A model generated the notes under the pieces. It had not been told where the DNA came from and searched no databases. It saw only the letters and a list, made by a program, of their open reading frames with translations. The position numbers and the translations under genes are program-made. From NCBI GenBank assembly GCA_002717655.1, contig PBAY01000043.1:1-39714 (forward strand): 39,714 nucleotides of DNA, given 5' to 3'. Source of the DNA: Phycisphaerae bacterium (lineage in GTDB: Bacteria > Planctomycetota > Phycisphaerae > Phycisphaerales > SM1A02). Every line of letters starts with the position of its first letter. The stretch's first letter is position 1. Of the stretch, positions 1 to 9,124 are shown piece after piece.

Positions 1-1002
1 ACGATCGGCTGCTTCTGTATCGGCACCAATCAGGTTGATCTGGAGGCAGCCGCCAGCCGAGGCATCGCCGTCTTCAATTCGCCCTTCTGCAATACAAGAA
101 GTGTTGCGGAAATGACGATTGCGGAAATCATCGGTCTTGAACGAAGACTCTTCGACAAGAACATGGCGATGCATCAGGGCCAATGGGACAAGTCAGCGGT
201 CAACAGCCATGAGGTGCGAGGCCATACGCTTGGCATCGTTGGTTACGGACACATCGGGTCGCAGGTCTCGGTGCTGGCTGAAGCCCTTGGAATGCGAGTG
301 CTGTACTACGACATCATCTCGAAGATGCCGATGGGCAATGCCATGCCCGTCGGTTCACTCAAGGAACTGCTGCAGACCTCCGACATCGTGACGCTGCATG
401 TACCGGAAACCGAAGAAACGCGGAACATGATCGATGCCAAGGCGATCAAGAAGATGAAACCAGGCGCGATGCTGATCAACAACTCGCGAGGTTCAGTCGT
501 TGATCTCGAGGCACTCGCCGCTGCCTTGAAGAGTGACCATATCCGTGGCGCTGCACTGGATGTCTATCCCAGCGAACCAGGCTCCAACGACTCCCCCTTC
601 CAATGCCCTTTGTCCGGCATGCCAGGAGTCATCCTGACACCACATATCGGTGGCAGTACGGAAGAAGCCCAGATCTCGATTGCCCGTGAAGTCTCACGGA
701 AGATGGTCGCCTTTCAGGAACGTGGAACAACCACTTCCGCGGTCAATGTTCCGGAGGTTGATCTGCCCCGACGACGTGAGGGACAGGATCGAATCCTGCA
801 CTTCCATCACAATGTCCCCGGTGTACTCAGCAAGATGCACACGATTCTCGCTGATGGACACGTGAACATTCATGCCGAATATCTGCAGAGCACCGGTGAT
901 CTGAGCTATGTGATTCTGGATGTAGACAGCCTGCCTGATGACAGTGTGCCTCGACAACTCTCGGCCATCGAGGAAACCATCAGGCTTCGTCACCTGCACT
1001 GA
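1..1002 (+). CDS. serA: D-3-phosphoglycerate dehydrogenase, 5'-truncated by the window edge
   Basis: Catalyses NAD-dependent oxidation of 3-phosphoglycerate, the first committed step of serine synthesis in the cytoplasm. The reading frame is open from base 1, and the residues before the first ATG (112) already match the family, so the true start lies outside the window. Of 333 visible residues, the NAD-binding motif GYGHIG is at about 84-89. The catalytic Arg (NNSRG) is near 163, Glu (YPSEP) near 192 and His (TPHIGGS) near 215. The C-terminus (about 266-333) is an ACT domain (HHNVPGVL), as in the short E. coli-type SerA, where it binds serine for feedback inhibition. Compared with the 410-residue E. 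coli enzyme, some 75-80 N-terminal residues are missing. It converges on gcvP, with only two bases between the two stop codons. Confidence 0.95.
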   Translation, partial: TIGCFCIGTNQVDLEAAASRGIAVFNSPFCNTRSVAEMTIAEIIGLERRLFDKNMAMHQGQWDKSAVNSHEVRGHTLGIVGYGHIGSQVSVLAEALGMRVLYYDIISKMPMGNAMPVGSLKELLQTSDIVTLHVPETEETRNMIDAKAIKKMKPGAMLINNSRGSVVDLEALAAALKSDHIRGAALDVYPSEPGSNDSPFQCPLSGMPGVILTPHIGGSTEEAQISIAREVSRKMVAFQERGTTTSAVNVPEVDLPRRREGQDRILHFHHNVPGVLSKMHTILADGHVNIHAEYLQSTGDLSYVILDVDSLPDDSVPRQLSAIEETIRLRHLH

Positions 1003-1004
1003 AT

Positions 1005-3965
1005 CTACTGATCCTGAGGCTGAGCTGCTTCTTCCATCGAGATGCACGTACAGACCAGATTACGATCACCATGCGGGTTGTCGACCCGATCAACCGGTGG
1101 CCAGAACTTGCGGTCCCGCAACCAGGCGATTGGATACGCAGCCTGCTCTCGCGTGTAGGGATGTGGCCATTGATCCGAGGTGACTGTCAGGAGTGAATGC
1201 GGTGCGTTGTGAAGCACGTTGTCTTCCTTGTCCGCCTCACCTGATTCAATTGCCCGGATCTCTTCGCGTATCCCGATCATCGCGTCACAGAATCGATCCA
1301 GCTCGGCACGGGATTCACTTTCAGTGGGCTCAACCATCAGGGTTCCGGCCACAGGCCAGGACATGGTCGGCGAATGGAAGCCATAGTCCATCAATCGTTT
1401 GGCGAAGTCATCGATGCGGATACCGGAATCTGCAAAGGGACGGCAATCGAGAATGAACTCATGGGCACATCGCCCGTTCTCATTGCAGAACAGAATGTCG
1501 TAATGCCCTTCCAGTCGCTTCGCCATGTAGTTGGCATTAAGGATTGCGACTTCACTGGCTTGCTTCAATCCGCCATTGCCCATCAAGCCGATGTACATCC
1601 ATGAAATCGGCAGGATGCTGGGGCTGCCCCAGGGTGCCGCGGAGATGGCTTCGATCGCTTCATCACCAGCGCTTTCCGGACGAATGACCGGATGGCCCGG
1701 CAGGAATGGACACAGATGCGAAGCAACACCGATGGGACCCATGCCCGGACCGCCACCGCCGTGAGGAATGCAGAAGGTCTTGTGAAGATTGAGATGGCAG
1801 ACATCGGCGCCGATTTCAGCGGGACGGCAGAGTCCAACCATGGCGTTCATGTTCGCACCATCCAGATAGACCTGACCACCGGCTTCATGAACCAGATCAG
1901 CAATCTCCTGAATCGTGTCTTCAAAGACACCATGAGTCGAGGGATAGGTAACCATGACGGCACCGATGCGATCACCGTACTCGGCGATCTTCGCCTTGAG
2001 ATCATCCAGGCAGATATCCGCTTCCGTCGTCTTGACGGCAACGACCTTGAAGCCCGCGGCGATCGCACTTGCCGGGTTCGTACCGTGAGCCGACATCGGA
2101 ATCAGACACACATCGCGATTGGAATCGCCACGGTGTTCATGCCAGGCACGAATGACCATGAGTCCAGCGAACTCACCCTGAGAACCCGCATTGGGCTGAA
2201 GGGAGACACCTTCAAATCCAGTGATATCGCACAACCATGACTCCAGCTGCCGGAACAACTCCAGATACCCCTCAGTCTGCTCCAGAGGAGCAAAGGGATG
2301 AATCCGACCAAAACCAGGCCACGTCACCGGAAGCATCTCAGCCGTGGCGTTCAACTTCATCGTGCACGATCCCAGTGGGATCATCGAGTTGGCCAGCGAA
2401 AGATCCCGTTCCTGAAGACTCGTGATGTAACGAAGCATCTCCGTTTCGGAATGATGCGTGTTGAAGACTTCATGGGTCAGGTAATCCGATGATCGACGGA
2501 AAGTCGTCGGGATCAGTTCATCGAGATCCACCATGGAATCAAAATCACACTCCACGGGCTCACCACGATTGAAGGACTCGAGGATCAATCGGACATCAGC
2601 TTCCGTGGTGGTTTCATCAAGGCTTACACCGATCGCATGGCCATCCTCATAGCGGCGGAGATTGAATCCACGGGCAATGGCATGTCCCATGATGCCGTCG
2701 ATCTCTTCTGGAGCAACATCGACACGGACCGTGTCGAAGAATGGAATGGCGGCCACTTCACGACCACATCGTCGCAACGCCGTGGCAAAGGCTCGAGCCA
2801 TGCCCGCAACACGAGTGCCAATCCGGCGAACGCCATCGGGTCCGTGATAGACCGCATACATCGAAGCCATGATGGCCAGCAGAACCTGAGCCGTACAGAT
2901 GTTGCTGGTGGCACGATCGCGCTTGATGTGCTGTTCGCGGGTCTGGATCGCCATGCGAAGCGCAGGATTGCCATGTCGATCACGCGACACGCCGATGATC
3001 CGACCAGGCATCTTGCGTACGAAAGCTTCACGCGTCGCCATGAAGGCCGCGTGAGGTCCGCCATAACCCATGGGTACACCGAATCGCTGGGATGAACCGA
3101 TCACGATGTCGGCATCGAGTTCACCTGGCGGAGTCAGCAGCGTCAACGCAAGAAGATCGGTCGACATGACGACATGTGCACCGGCTTCGTGCGCCTGGGA
3201 AATCAATGGCTTCCAGTCATGAATTCGTCCGTCGGTATCCGGATACTGGACCAGCACGCCGAACACATCATCAAGATTGACCGCTTCGGCATCCGCAAGT
3301 GTTTCAACCCGCAGTTGGATACCCAGTGGTGCCGCACGCCCTTTCAGAACAGCGAGCGTCTGAGGATGACAACGCGAGGAAACAAGGAAGGTTCTGCTGT
3401 CGGTTCGACAGAGGTTTCGACACATGATCATGGCTTCAGCCGCTGCAGTTGCCTCGTCAAGCAATGAGGCATTGGCAACAGGCATGCCTGTCAGATCGGA
3501 AACCATGGTCTGGAAATTCAGCAACGCCTGCAGTCGACCCTGCGAGATCTCCGACTGATACGGGGTGTACTGGGTATACCACGCCGGGTTTTCCATGATG
3601 TTGCGTTGGATCACGCCCGGGACAACCGTGTCGTAGTAGCCCATTCCGATGCATGATCGTTTGACCTGATTGCGGCCAGCCATGTCACGAAGGGTTTCGA
3701 GCAGTTCATGCTCGGATCGTGGCGCACCAATTGAAAGCGCCGATCCGGTTCGAATCGTTTCCGGCAACGCTTCTTCGATGAGCGACTCAAGGCTGTCAAG
3801 CCCGAGTGAGGCCAGCATCTCCGCGATCTCGATGGAGTCCGGACCGATGTGACGTTGCGCAAATTGTGGTGAGGGGTCGAGCATGCTGAGAGTCGAATCA
3901 GTGGCCTGCGGAGTTGACGCGGTCACGTCCATTGACGCGGTCGTTGAATTCATGGGGAGGACCAC
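1005..3965 (-). CDS. gcvP: Glycine dehydrogenase (aminomethyl-transferring), P-protein of the glycine cleavage system
   Basis: PLP-dependent decarboxylase that releases CO2 from glycine and passes the aminomethyl group to the lipoyl arm of GcvH. At up to 986 residues it has the fused, homodimeric P-protein length; some bacteria instead split it into GcvPA and GcvPB. The N-terminal family signature RHIGP is near residue 39. The PLP lysine lies in [14 protein letters not shown] at about residue 729, followed by the glycine-rich loop. The start is uncertain: GTG at 3965, ATG at 3953 and ATG at 3884 are all in frame before RHIGP, and none has a convincing Shine-Dalgarno. The promoter at 4069-4097 allows any of them. 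No gcvT, gcvH or lpd is in the window, so the gene is either separate from its partners or they lie elsewhere. It stops two bases from the serA stop, pairing serine synthesis with glycine breakdown. Confidence 0.96.
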   Translation of the reverse strand: MVLPMNSTTASMDVTASTPQATDSTLSMLDPSPQFAQRHIGPDSIEIAEMLASLGLDSLESLIEEALPETIRTGSALSIGAPRSEHELLETLRDMAGRNQVKRSCIGMGYYDTVVPGVIQRNIMENPAWYTQYTPYQSEISQGRLQALLNFQTMVSDLTGMPVANASLLDEATAAAEAMIMCRNLCRTDSRTFLVSSRCHPQTLAVLKGRAAPLGIQLRVETLADAEAVNLDDVFGVLVQYPDTDGRIHDWKPLISQAHEAGAHVVMSTDLLALTLLTPPGELDADIVIGSSQRFGVPMGYGGPHAAFMATREAFVRKMPGRIIGVSRDRHGNPALRMAIQTREQHIKRDRATSNICTAQVLLAIMASMYAVYHGPDGVRRIGTRVAGMARAFATALRRCGREVAAIPFFDTVRVDVAPEEIDGIMGHAIARGFNLRRYEDGHAIGVSLDETTTEADVRLILESFNRGEPVECDFDSMVDLDELIPTTFRRSSDYLTHEVFNTHHSETEMLRYITSLQERDLSLANSMIPLGSCTMKLNATAEMLPVTWPGFGRIHPFAPLEQTEGYLELFRQLESWLCDITGFEGVSLQPNAGSQGEFAGLMVIRAWHEHRGDSNRDVCLIPMSAHGTNPASAIAAGFKVVAVKTTEADICLDDLKAKIAEYGDRIGAVMVTYPSTHGVFEDTIQEIADLVHEAGGQVYLDGANMNAMVGLCRPAEIGADVCHLNLHKTFCIPHGGGGPGMGPIGVASHLCPFLPGHPVIRPESAGDEAIEAISAAPWGSPSILPISWMYIGLMGNGGLKQASEVAILNANYMAKRLEGHYDILFCNENGRCAHEFILDCRPFADSGIRIDDFAKRLMDYGFHSPTMSWPVAGTLMVEPTESESRAELDRFCDAMIGIREEIRAIESGEADKEDNVLHNAPHSLLTVTSDQWPHPYTREQAAYPIAWLRDRKFWPPVDRVDNPHGDRNLVCTCISMEEAAQPQDQ

Positions 3966-4028
3966 CCGGAATCAGGTTCCGGACCTTGTGCTGGGAAATC
4001 AAGGGATGAAGGAGACGGACTGTGAGGG

Positions 4029-4057
4029 GGAAACCGGCACATCAACACCGTGTTTCC
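4029..4057 (-). promoter_or_regulatory. Hairpin in the gcvP 5' leader
   Basis: On the minus strand GGAAAC-A-CGG pairs with CCG-GTTTCC across a 10-nt loop (nine pairs, one bulge). A second small hairpin, CCGGAA/TTCCGG around 3967-3983, sits against the start codon region. Both lie in the roughly 100-nt leader predicted from the promoter at 4069-4097. The conserved glycine-riboswitch core was not recognised, so any regulatory role is inference. Confidence 0.4.
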
Positions 4058-4068
4058 GAGACCCCTCA

Positions 4069-4097
4069 ACTATATGACTACGACCCGTCTCAGGCAA
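4069..4097 (-). promoter_or_regulatory. Sigma70-type promoter of gcvP
   Basis: Reading the minus strand, -35 TTGCCT (4097-4092) and -10 TATAGT (4074-4069) are separated by exactly 17 nt. The predicted start of transcription is near 4062, giving a leader of about 100 nt before gcvP. It shows that gcvP can be transcribed independently of the upstream hydrolase gene. Confidence 0.65.
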
Positions 4098-4190
4098 TCC
4101 TTCTTTGAATCGTCCACACCAGAAATCCCTGTTTGGAAGGCCTCAACCAACTGGATCGAGCGCGATCCGAGAGCTGATGAGAGAGTCGAT

Positions 4191-4946
4191 CTACTGCTGC
4201 ATGACTGGAGCGATCTCGAGGACCTCCCCGTCACTCAACTGCCTCATGTGCCCTTCGGGCAGATCGACCCCGTCAGGGACATGCAGCAGCCTCATCCGCC
4301 GCTGCAGTTCCTCCGGCAGTGTGGACAACTGATCCCAGGTCGCATGCATCGCCGACTGGCCACATTCATGGATGATGAGATCGGCCTGTGAAAGCCACTG
4401 AGCATGCTCACGCTCAAACTCGGTATCACCTGACCATCCCAGCGTCGTCTGGCCATCCGAGATCAGAAGACCGACGGTGGGAATGGAATGCTTCGTCCAG
4501 CGAGCTTCCACCACCAGATCCCCCACCTTCGTGTGGGAATCCATATGCAGAATCCCGGGGCTGTAGAAATCAGACAGCGAATTGGTCGCCTTATCGCCTG
4601 ACCCGCGACCGTCCATCGACGGGGCCAGCCGCTCCCACATTCGTTCCATCACGCGGTCGGCTGCCCACAATCCGGGCTTCCCGGCCCCTCCGGACATGTA
4701 CTTCCGATGGAACGCCATGGTCTCCAGACCACCTGCATGGTCCGCATGCAGGTGAGTCAGGATCAGGTCATGGATACGGGCAGGATCGATCTCGATTCCA
4801 GATCGCTCGGATGCCTTTCGATACATCGCCAGAGGACAACCAGGGCAGTCGATCGCAACAAAGCCCTGCGCGGTCTCAATGAGTGCACTTGACCCAAATC
4901 GCTCAGCGCTGAAAGCATCACCCGTGCCTGTGACGATAAGTCTCAT
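4191..4946 (-). CDS. Metallo-beta-lactamase-fold hydrolase (RNase Z-like group)
   Basis: Predicted cytoplasmic metal-dependent hydrolase of 251 residues. The N-terminus MRLIVTGTGDAF with a following GSS-A-LIE strand is typical of the RNase Z/ElaC and phosphodiesterase-like branch of the MBL fold. The metal-binding motif HLHADH is at 65-70, and later GDTEFE and an IHECG motif supply further ligands. The start at 4946 is preferred because the conserved N-terminal strand begins there and GGGAG lies about 10 nt upstream. The frame is open further to 5045, but that extension looks unlike the family. The gene is divergent from the outer-membrane protein gene at 5083 and upstream of gcvP on the same strand, 225 bp away. 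The substrate cannot be read from sequence; a tRNA 3'-processing role is possible but not shown. Confidence 0.85.
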   Translation of the reverse strand: MRLIVTGTGDAFSAERFGSSALIETAQGFVAIDCPGCPLAMYRKASERSGIEIDPARIHDLILTHLHADHAGGLETMAFHRKYMSGGAGKPGLWAADRVMERMWERLAPSMDGRGSGDKATNSLSDFYSPGILHMDSHTKVGDLVVEARWTKHSIPTVGLLISDGQTTLGWSGDTEFEREHAQWLSQADLIIHECGQSAMHATWDQLSTLPEELQRRMRLLHVPDGVDLPEGHMRQLSDGEVLEIAPVMQQ

Positions 4947-5082
4947 GATTGCATGCTCCCATAGAGTCCTCTTGATTGCCATTCCCAGACCCAAGCAGCC
5001 CGGATGCACCCCCAACAGAGCCGGGGTAAACTTCGAATCAGTCATGGAGCCACGACATCAGCTGGCTTCTGGAGAACCTGGA

Positions 5083-6585
5083 ATGCCTCCAATGGTCCCC
5101 GCCTTGAATCGTCCTGCCTCATTCAGCCTGATGGCCCTGATCGCCATCATCCTGACCATCGTTCCCGCTGACCTGGCACAGGCTCAGGGTGGCCTGCCGG
5201 GCAATTCGCTGGAAGTCCTGACGCGTCTGGAAGACGAACTGTCACGGAATGACATCGAGTACCGCCTGCGCGCCTCCCGTGGCCAGACGGTCGGGGAACG
5301 TCTGACCTTCGACTATGGCGCGTCTCTGCGATTCGGTATTGCCGGAATCGATGATGCCTTCGGCGATACTCGAACGCTGTTGCAGTACGAAGCGGATCTC
5401 TTCCTTGCTGCAAACCTCGATGGTGGCCACAGCTTCTTCGGCAATCTCCGGTTCCTCTACAACGACTATCCCAACGGAGACTCGTTCGACGGAAACAACA
5501 GCGAACTGCTCTACCCCATCGGCAACCGCTACTGGTACGAGTTCGATCTTCGGGTAGCACATCAGGCGGAAACCGGCGAAAGACTTCCCTACAACATCAA
5601 CGCCAAGGTCGGCCGGATGTTCCTCAACTGGAACACGGGTGTCGTGTTCAGCAATGATGCCTATGCACTGCAGCTGTCTGCCGACTGGGAAGGCCTTGAA
5701 TTCATGGGCTTGATCGGACGGACCGCACGCAGCGGCATGTACGACTTCGACATCTCAAGACCCAACTACGACGGCTACACCAACCGCCACCTCTTCGGAT
5801 TCCGACTCGACTACGAAGTCGATCCGATCTTCAAGCCATTCGTCTCGTATTTCATCCAACGGGATCACAATCCCGATGACGAACGGCAAGCGACCATCTT
5901 CGGAGACACCTACTACGACTACAACTCGCAGTATCTGTCCTTCGGTGGCTCCGGCACGATCGGTCCCCAGCTCACGTATTCACTGGAAATCGTGCGGGAA
6001 ACAGGTTCGACGCTCAGCAGCCCCTTCGTTCCACCGATCTTCCCGGTCCCACAGACACAGGACTCGATCGATGCCTGGGCAGGTGTACTCAACGTCATCT
6101 ACGCCATGCGAGACAAGAGCCTCACCAACTTCAGCTTCACCGCCGCAATGGGTACCGGCGACCCGGATCGGCTCTCGACTTCATCCACCTATGGCGGCAA
6201 CCGATCTGGCACGACGGACCGCGCCTTCAACAGTCTCGGCTACATCTATACCGGTCTGGCGTACGCACCGGATCTGGCCAATCTTGCCATGTTCCGTGTC
6301 GGTGCGAGCACGGCGATCCCGATCGACATCAAGCGGCCGGATGCCTTGCGAATCGGTGCCGATGTCTTCTTCTACAACAAACTTGATCGAGGCAGCGCCA
6401 CCAGCGGCATCTCCGGCAACAGTCGCTGGATCGGCTTCGAAATGGATTTCCGACTCGACTGGCGAATCACCAGCGATGTCAGCGCCAATATCCGATACGG
6501 GGTCTTCTTCCCGGGTTCGAGTATTTCCCAACCGTTCAACAAGGAACGGCACTTCGTCTATGCGGGGTTCAGCTATGCGTTCTAG
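5083..6585 (+). CDS. Outer-membrane beta-barrel protein (alginate-export-like architecture)
   Basis: Predicted exported protein of 500 residues. The start ATG at 5083 has GGAG eight bases upstream and opens a signal peptide with a hydrophobic core (MALIAIILTIV) and an Ala-rich cleavage zone (ADLAQAQ). Upstream in-frame codons back to 4879 would overlap the divergent hydrolase gene and lack such a site. The mature part alternates polar and aromatic residues in strand-like runs, is rich in Tyr/Phe/Asp/Asn, and ends in a beta-signal-like FVYAGFSYAF with terminal Phe, all as expected for a porin-like barrel. Segments around the middle (AKVGRMFLNWNTGVVFSND) resemble AlgE-like alginate export barrels, but this is a weak resemblance. 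Its 3' end overlaps the lipoprotein gene by 11 bp. The transported substrate is unknown. Confidence 0.75.
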   Translation: MPPMVPALNRPASFSLMALIAIILTIVPADLAQAQGGLPGNSLEVLTRLEDELSRNDIEYRLRASRGQTVGERLTFDYGASLRFGIAGIDDAFGDTRTLLQYEADLFLAANLDGGHSFFGNLRFLYNDYPNGDSFDGNNSELLYPIGNRYWYEFDLRVAHQAETGERLPYNINAKVGRMFLNWNTGVVFSNDAYALQLSADWEGLEFMGLIGRTARSGMYDFDISRPNYDGYTNRHLFGFRLDYEVDPIFKPFVSYFIQRDHNPDDERQATIFGDTYYDYNSQYLSFGGSGTIGPQLTYSLEIVRETGSTLSSPFVPPIFPVPQTQDSIDAWAGVLNVIYAMRDKSLTNFSFTAAMGTGDPDRLSTSSTYGGNRSGTTDRAFNSLGYIYTGLAYAPDLANLAMFRVGASTAIPIDIKRPDALRIGADVFFYNKLDRGSATSGISGNSRWIGFEMDFRLDWRITSDVSANIRYGVFFPGSSISQPFNKERHFVYAGFSYAF

Positions 6586-7294
6586 TACTCTCTCGCTTCT
6601 GTCCTGCCTGCTTGTTGCCACAGCAGGTTGCGACATGTTCGAACGAACCACGATCGAAGACTCCGCTGTCGTGAAGTTCCCCGGGAATGATGAAGACTTC
6701 GATTTCTGGGACTCACTCTCGACCCAGCCGGTCGTCACCAACAATGACGCCCTGCATGGTCTGCTGCTGCTGAACGATGGCAAGGATGATTGCGAAACCT
6801 ATGAATGCCGATACCAGGCCGCGGTAGACAAAGGCTGGTTCGATGGCAGCTGGAACGGCATGCCCCCCACCAATGCCTCCGCCAAGGTCGGATGGATGGC
6901 GGTTGCAGGCTGCCAGATCCTCGACATCCAGGGTGGCCTGACGATGCAGGTCTGGGGCGACTCTCCACGGTATTGCAGTCGGGAATTGACGTTCATGGGG
7001 ATTCTTCCGTCCGTCACCGAAAATGAAGCCCTCTCAGGGCTTGAATTCACCGCTTTCGTCGACAATATCGAGGACCGACAACGCTTCGATGCCGCCGCAG
7101 AGGCCCGTAAACGGCTTGAAGAGCAGAAAAAGGCATCTCGTTGGCAGAACGACGCAAAAAGAAACTCAAAAGTCGTCACACCAATGGAAACCAACCCCGT
7201 AGCAGGTCCGGAGCCTTCATCTGGAGACACCCCGTCTTCTGAAGGTGAAGGAACCAGTTCGGCACAGGATGTAAACCCTGGCAGCAGCCAGTAA
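6575..7294 (+). CDS. Small exported lipoprotein, unknown function
   Basis: Not a recognised family. The 239-residue product begins with a lipoprotein signal peptide with lipobox ATAGC (Cys19), so it should be lipid-anchored in the envelope. The mature protein has paired cysteines (DDCETYEC, and later single Cys residues) that may form disulfides. It has a globular middle part of about 130 residues, then a charged, coiled-coil-prone Ala/Glu/Lys/Arg stretch near 170-195 and a Pro/Ser/Gly/Glu-rich tail. The ATG at 6575 is inside the last codons of the barrel gene (11-bp overlap), which suggests translational coupling and a shared complex. The same frame stays open far upstream, but that part is only the alternative frame of the barrel gene. 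Confidence 0.75.
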   Translation: MRSSTLSLLSCLLVATAGCDMFERTTIEDSAVVKFPGNDEDFDFWDSLSTQPVVTNNDALHGLLLLNDGKDDCETYECRYQAAVDKGWFDGSWNGMPPTNASAKVGWMAVAGCQILDIQGGLTMQVWGDSPRYCSRELTFMGILPSVTENEALSGLEFTAFVDNIEDRQRFDAAAEARKRLEEQKKASRWQNDAKRNSKVVTPMETNPVAGPEPSSGDTPSSEGEGTSSAQDVNPGSSQ

Positions 7295-7318
7295 TCCTTC
7301 CCCTCAAGGGAGCTTTCC

Positions 7319-8980
7319 ATGCAACGCGGGATCGTACATTTCAGCCTCATGCTTCCGGCGGTATTGCTGGCCATCGCAACTGCTCATGGTCAGGAAAACC
7401 CCGTTGCAATCAATACTGCTGAAGCGGTGACCGATCCGGCACCTCCCAACCGTATCGAGGAAATCCAATACAAACTGGCTCAACTCAAGGGTGCGATCAA
7501 CGTACAGGCGGAAGCCCTGCCTGAAGGCCAGACCCGTGTGCTGGCCGCACTGGTGATTGAATCAAAGGGACGATGTCAGTGGCGCCCGGACAAGGACGCG
7601 GCCTGGAAGAAGGCTGAAGTCAATGACTCGCTTCGCCCCGGCGCCCATATCCGCACCGGCTTGAACTCGACGCTGACCCTGCGATGTGGCCTGAACTCCA
7701 CGGTTCTTGTGGACAGCAACACCCGGGCCAAGCTGCCGCAGTTGATTCAGGATGGTGACAAGCTCAAGACGATCGTCACTGTTGATCGTGGTCGAGCTGA
7801 CATTCAGGTCGATCATGTCGGACTCACGAATGACTTCTCCGTGCTGACGCCTTCAGGCTCACTGGCTGTGAAGGGCACCGGCATGGGCGTTCAATACGAT
7901 GGGTTTGAAGGAACCCGTATCGTCGGAGCACGTCACAATCGGATGAACGCAATCGAAATGCGTTACTTCGCTCGTGATGGACATGTCTGGTTCATGTCCG
8001 GCGGCGCGGTCTCGACCCAGTCCGTCCCCAATCCAGCGATTGGTGCCGCACTGGAAACCCAGCCAGAAGCCTCCTTGCAGGCCTATGAAGCTGAAGACGC
8101 GTCCTCCTATGACTCTGTTGCGGATCAGGCACTGGCTGCAACGGATTCAGCCACCGTGACGACCCGAGTCGTTCTGGCTCAGGAACGCCAGTCAGTCAAT
8201 GAATCGGTATTGAATGAACTCGAACAGCTTGTCATCGCGAACATGCTTGCCGAGCAGGAAGCCCTGTTGCTTGCGGCCATGGATGCGGCCGAGTCCGACA
8301 TCATTGATGAGGAAGTCGTTGAAATCATCGATGACACGATTGACAACGATCCTCCTCCTACTCAGGAGATCCTGGACATCCCGGGCTACTCCTCCTATTT
8401 CGCACAGCTGCAGAATCCAAGTGATCAGGCTTTCCTTGCCGCAGCCATGGTGCTTGATCTGGTCGGCAAGGACACACCGTTCGGCTCCAACTCCAGTGGC
8501 ATTGGTCAAAGCGTCAACGTCAATGGCCAGATCATTGAACGCCGCCAGCTCCCCATTGCACTGGAAACGAAGTTCTACGAGGCTGGCTATGACGGCAGTC
8601 TGACCGGCGGACGCGAAAGCGCTGCGATTCCTTTCGGCTATGACGAACTCCCGGATTCAGGTCCACTCAAGCAGATGTATGAAGGCCTGATTCAGTACGG
8701 GCTGGATCGACCGGACTGGTTCATCGTGAGCAGTGGTTCAGGCGTTCCCACCAATGCCGATCTGGAACAGATGGTTCAGATCTATGAGAACTATCTGCAG
8801 GCCAATTCCGCTGCCTTCGGAGGGCAACTCGTTGCGCCACGACAGTTCTTCGTGAACTCGCTTGGCGAAGTCATTCTGGTTCCCAGTACAGGCTTCAGCC
8901 CTTATGCCAGCGAACTGCTGTTGAACAACGTGCCATCATTCTCGAACGGATTCACCGGCGGATTCAAAATCGAACAGTGA
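7319..8980 (+). CDS. Secreted FecR-domain protein, paralogue 1
   Basis: Product of 553 residues with a signal peptide (MQRGIVHFSLMLPAVLLAIA...AHGQ) and AAGGGAG six bases before the ATG. A FecR-like domain spans about 107-190: LRPGAHIRTG, then VLVDSNTRAKLP, and TPSGSLAVKGTGMGV. FecR domains are best known from periplasmic parts of anti-sigma regulators. This protein lacks the N-terminal cytoplasmic sigma-binding region and a transmembrane helix, and no sigma factor gene is adjacent. After the domain come an acidic helical segment (about 285-340) and a module that also occurs in the next gene (EILDIPGYSSYF...PSDQAFLAAA). It follows the lipoprotein gene by 24 bp and probably shares its transcript. 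It likely acts in the periplasm as a sensor or structural partner; that role is inferred. Confidence 0.8.
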   Translation: MQRGIVHFSLMLPAVLLAIATAHGQENPVAINTAEAVTDPAPPNRIEEIQYKLAQLKGAINVQAEALPEGQTRVLAALVIESKGRCQWRPDKDAAWKKAEVNDSLRPGAHIRTGLNSTLTLRCGLNSTVLVDSNTRAKLPQLIQDGDKLKTIVTVDRGRADIQVDHVGLTNDFSVLTPSGSLAVKGTGMGVQYDGFEGTRIVGARHNRMNAIEMRYFARDGHVWFMSGGAVSTQSVPNPAIGAALETQPEASLQAYEAEDASSYDSVADQALAATDSATVTTRVVLAQERQSVNESVLNELEQLVIANMLAEQEALLLAAMDAAESDIIDEEVVEIIDDTIDNDPPPTQEILDIPGYSSYFAQLQNPSDQAFLAAAMVLDLVGKDTPFGSNSSGIGQSVNVNGQIIERRQLPIALETKFYEAGYDGSLTGGRESAAIPFGYDELPDSGPLKQMYEGLIQYGLDRPDWFIVSSGSGVPTNADLEQMVQIYENYLQANSAAFGGQLVAPRQFFVNSLGEVILVPSTGFSPYASELLLNNVPSFSNGFTGGFKIEQ

Positions 8981-9097
8981 GTCGATGCTGGCGTTCAATC
9001 GCCCCGTAGACAGTCTTTAATCCCTGTCTTACCGGATACCACCTGTCCTCTGGCCCAAGGAGTGTTTCGCGTCATAATGAAGTTGAGAACACCACCT

Positions 9098-9119
9098 TCC
9101 AGTGGCTCGTACACTGGAG
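9098..9119 (+). promoter_or_regulatory. Hairpin overlapping the ribosome binding site of FecR paralogue 2
   Basis: A perfect 7-bp inverted repeat, TCCAGTG (9098-9104) and CACTGGA (9112-9118), with a 7-nt loop. The 3' arm contains most of the GGAG Shine-Dalgarno (9116-9119) that lies five bases before the GTG at 9125. If formed in mRNA it would hide the ribosome binding site. A CATAAT hexamer at 9073-9078 could be the -10 of a local promoter, although no good -35 is seen. Confidence 0.45.
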
Positions 9120-9124
9120 TAACC

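Noticed and set aside
1692..2240. 182-codon plus-strand frame inside gcvP
   Set aside because: Antisense shadow of a highly conserved gene; its protein matches no family.
3966..4190. Glycine riboswitch before gcvP
   Set aside because: The conserved core motifs were not found on the minus strand; only simple hairpins are visible.
5876..6574. Upstream extension of the lipoprotein frame
   Set aside because: The extension is the alternative frame of the barrel gene, Arg/Ser-rich and without domain; the lipoprotein signal begins only at 6575.
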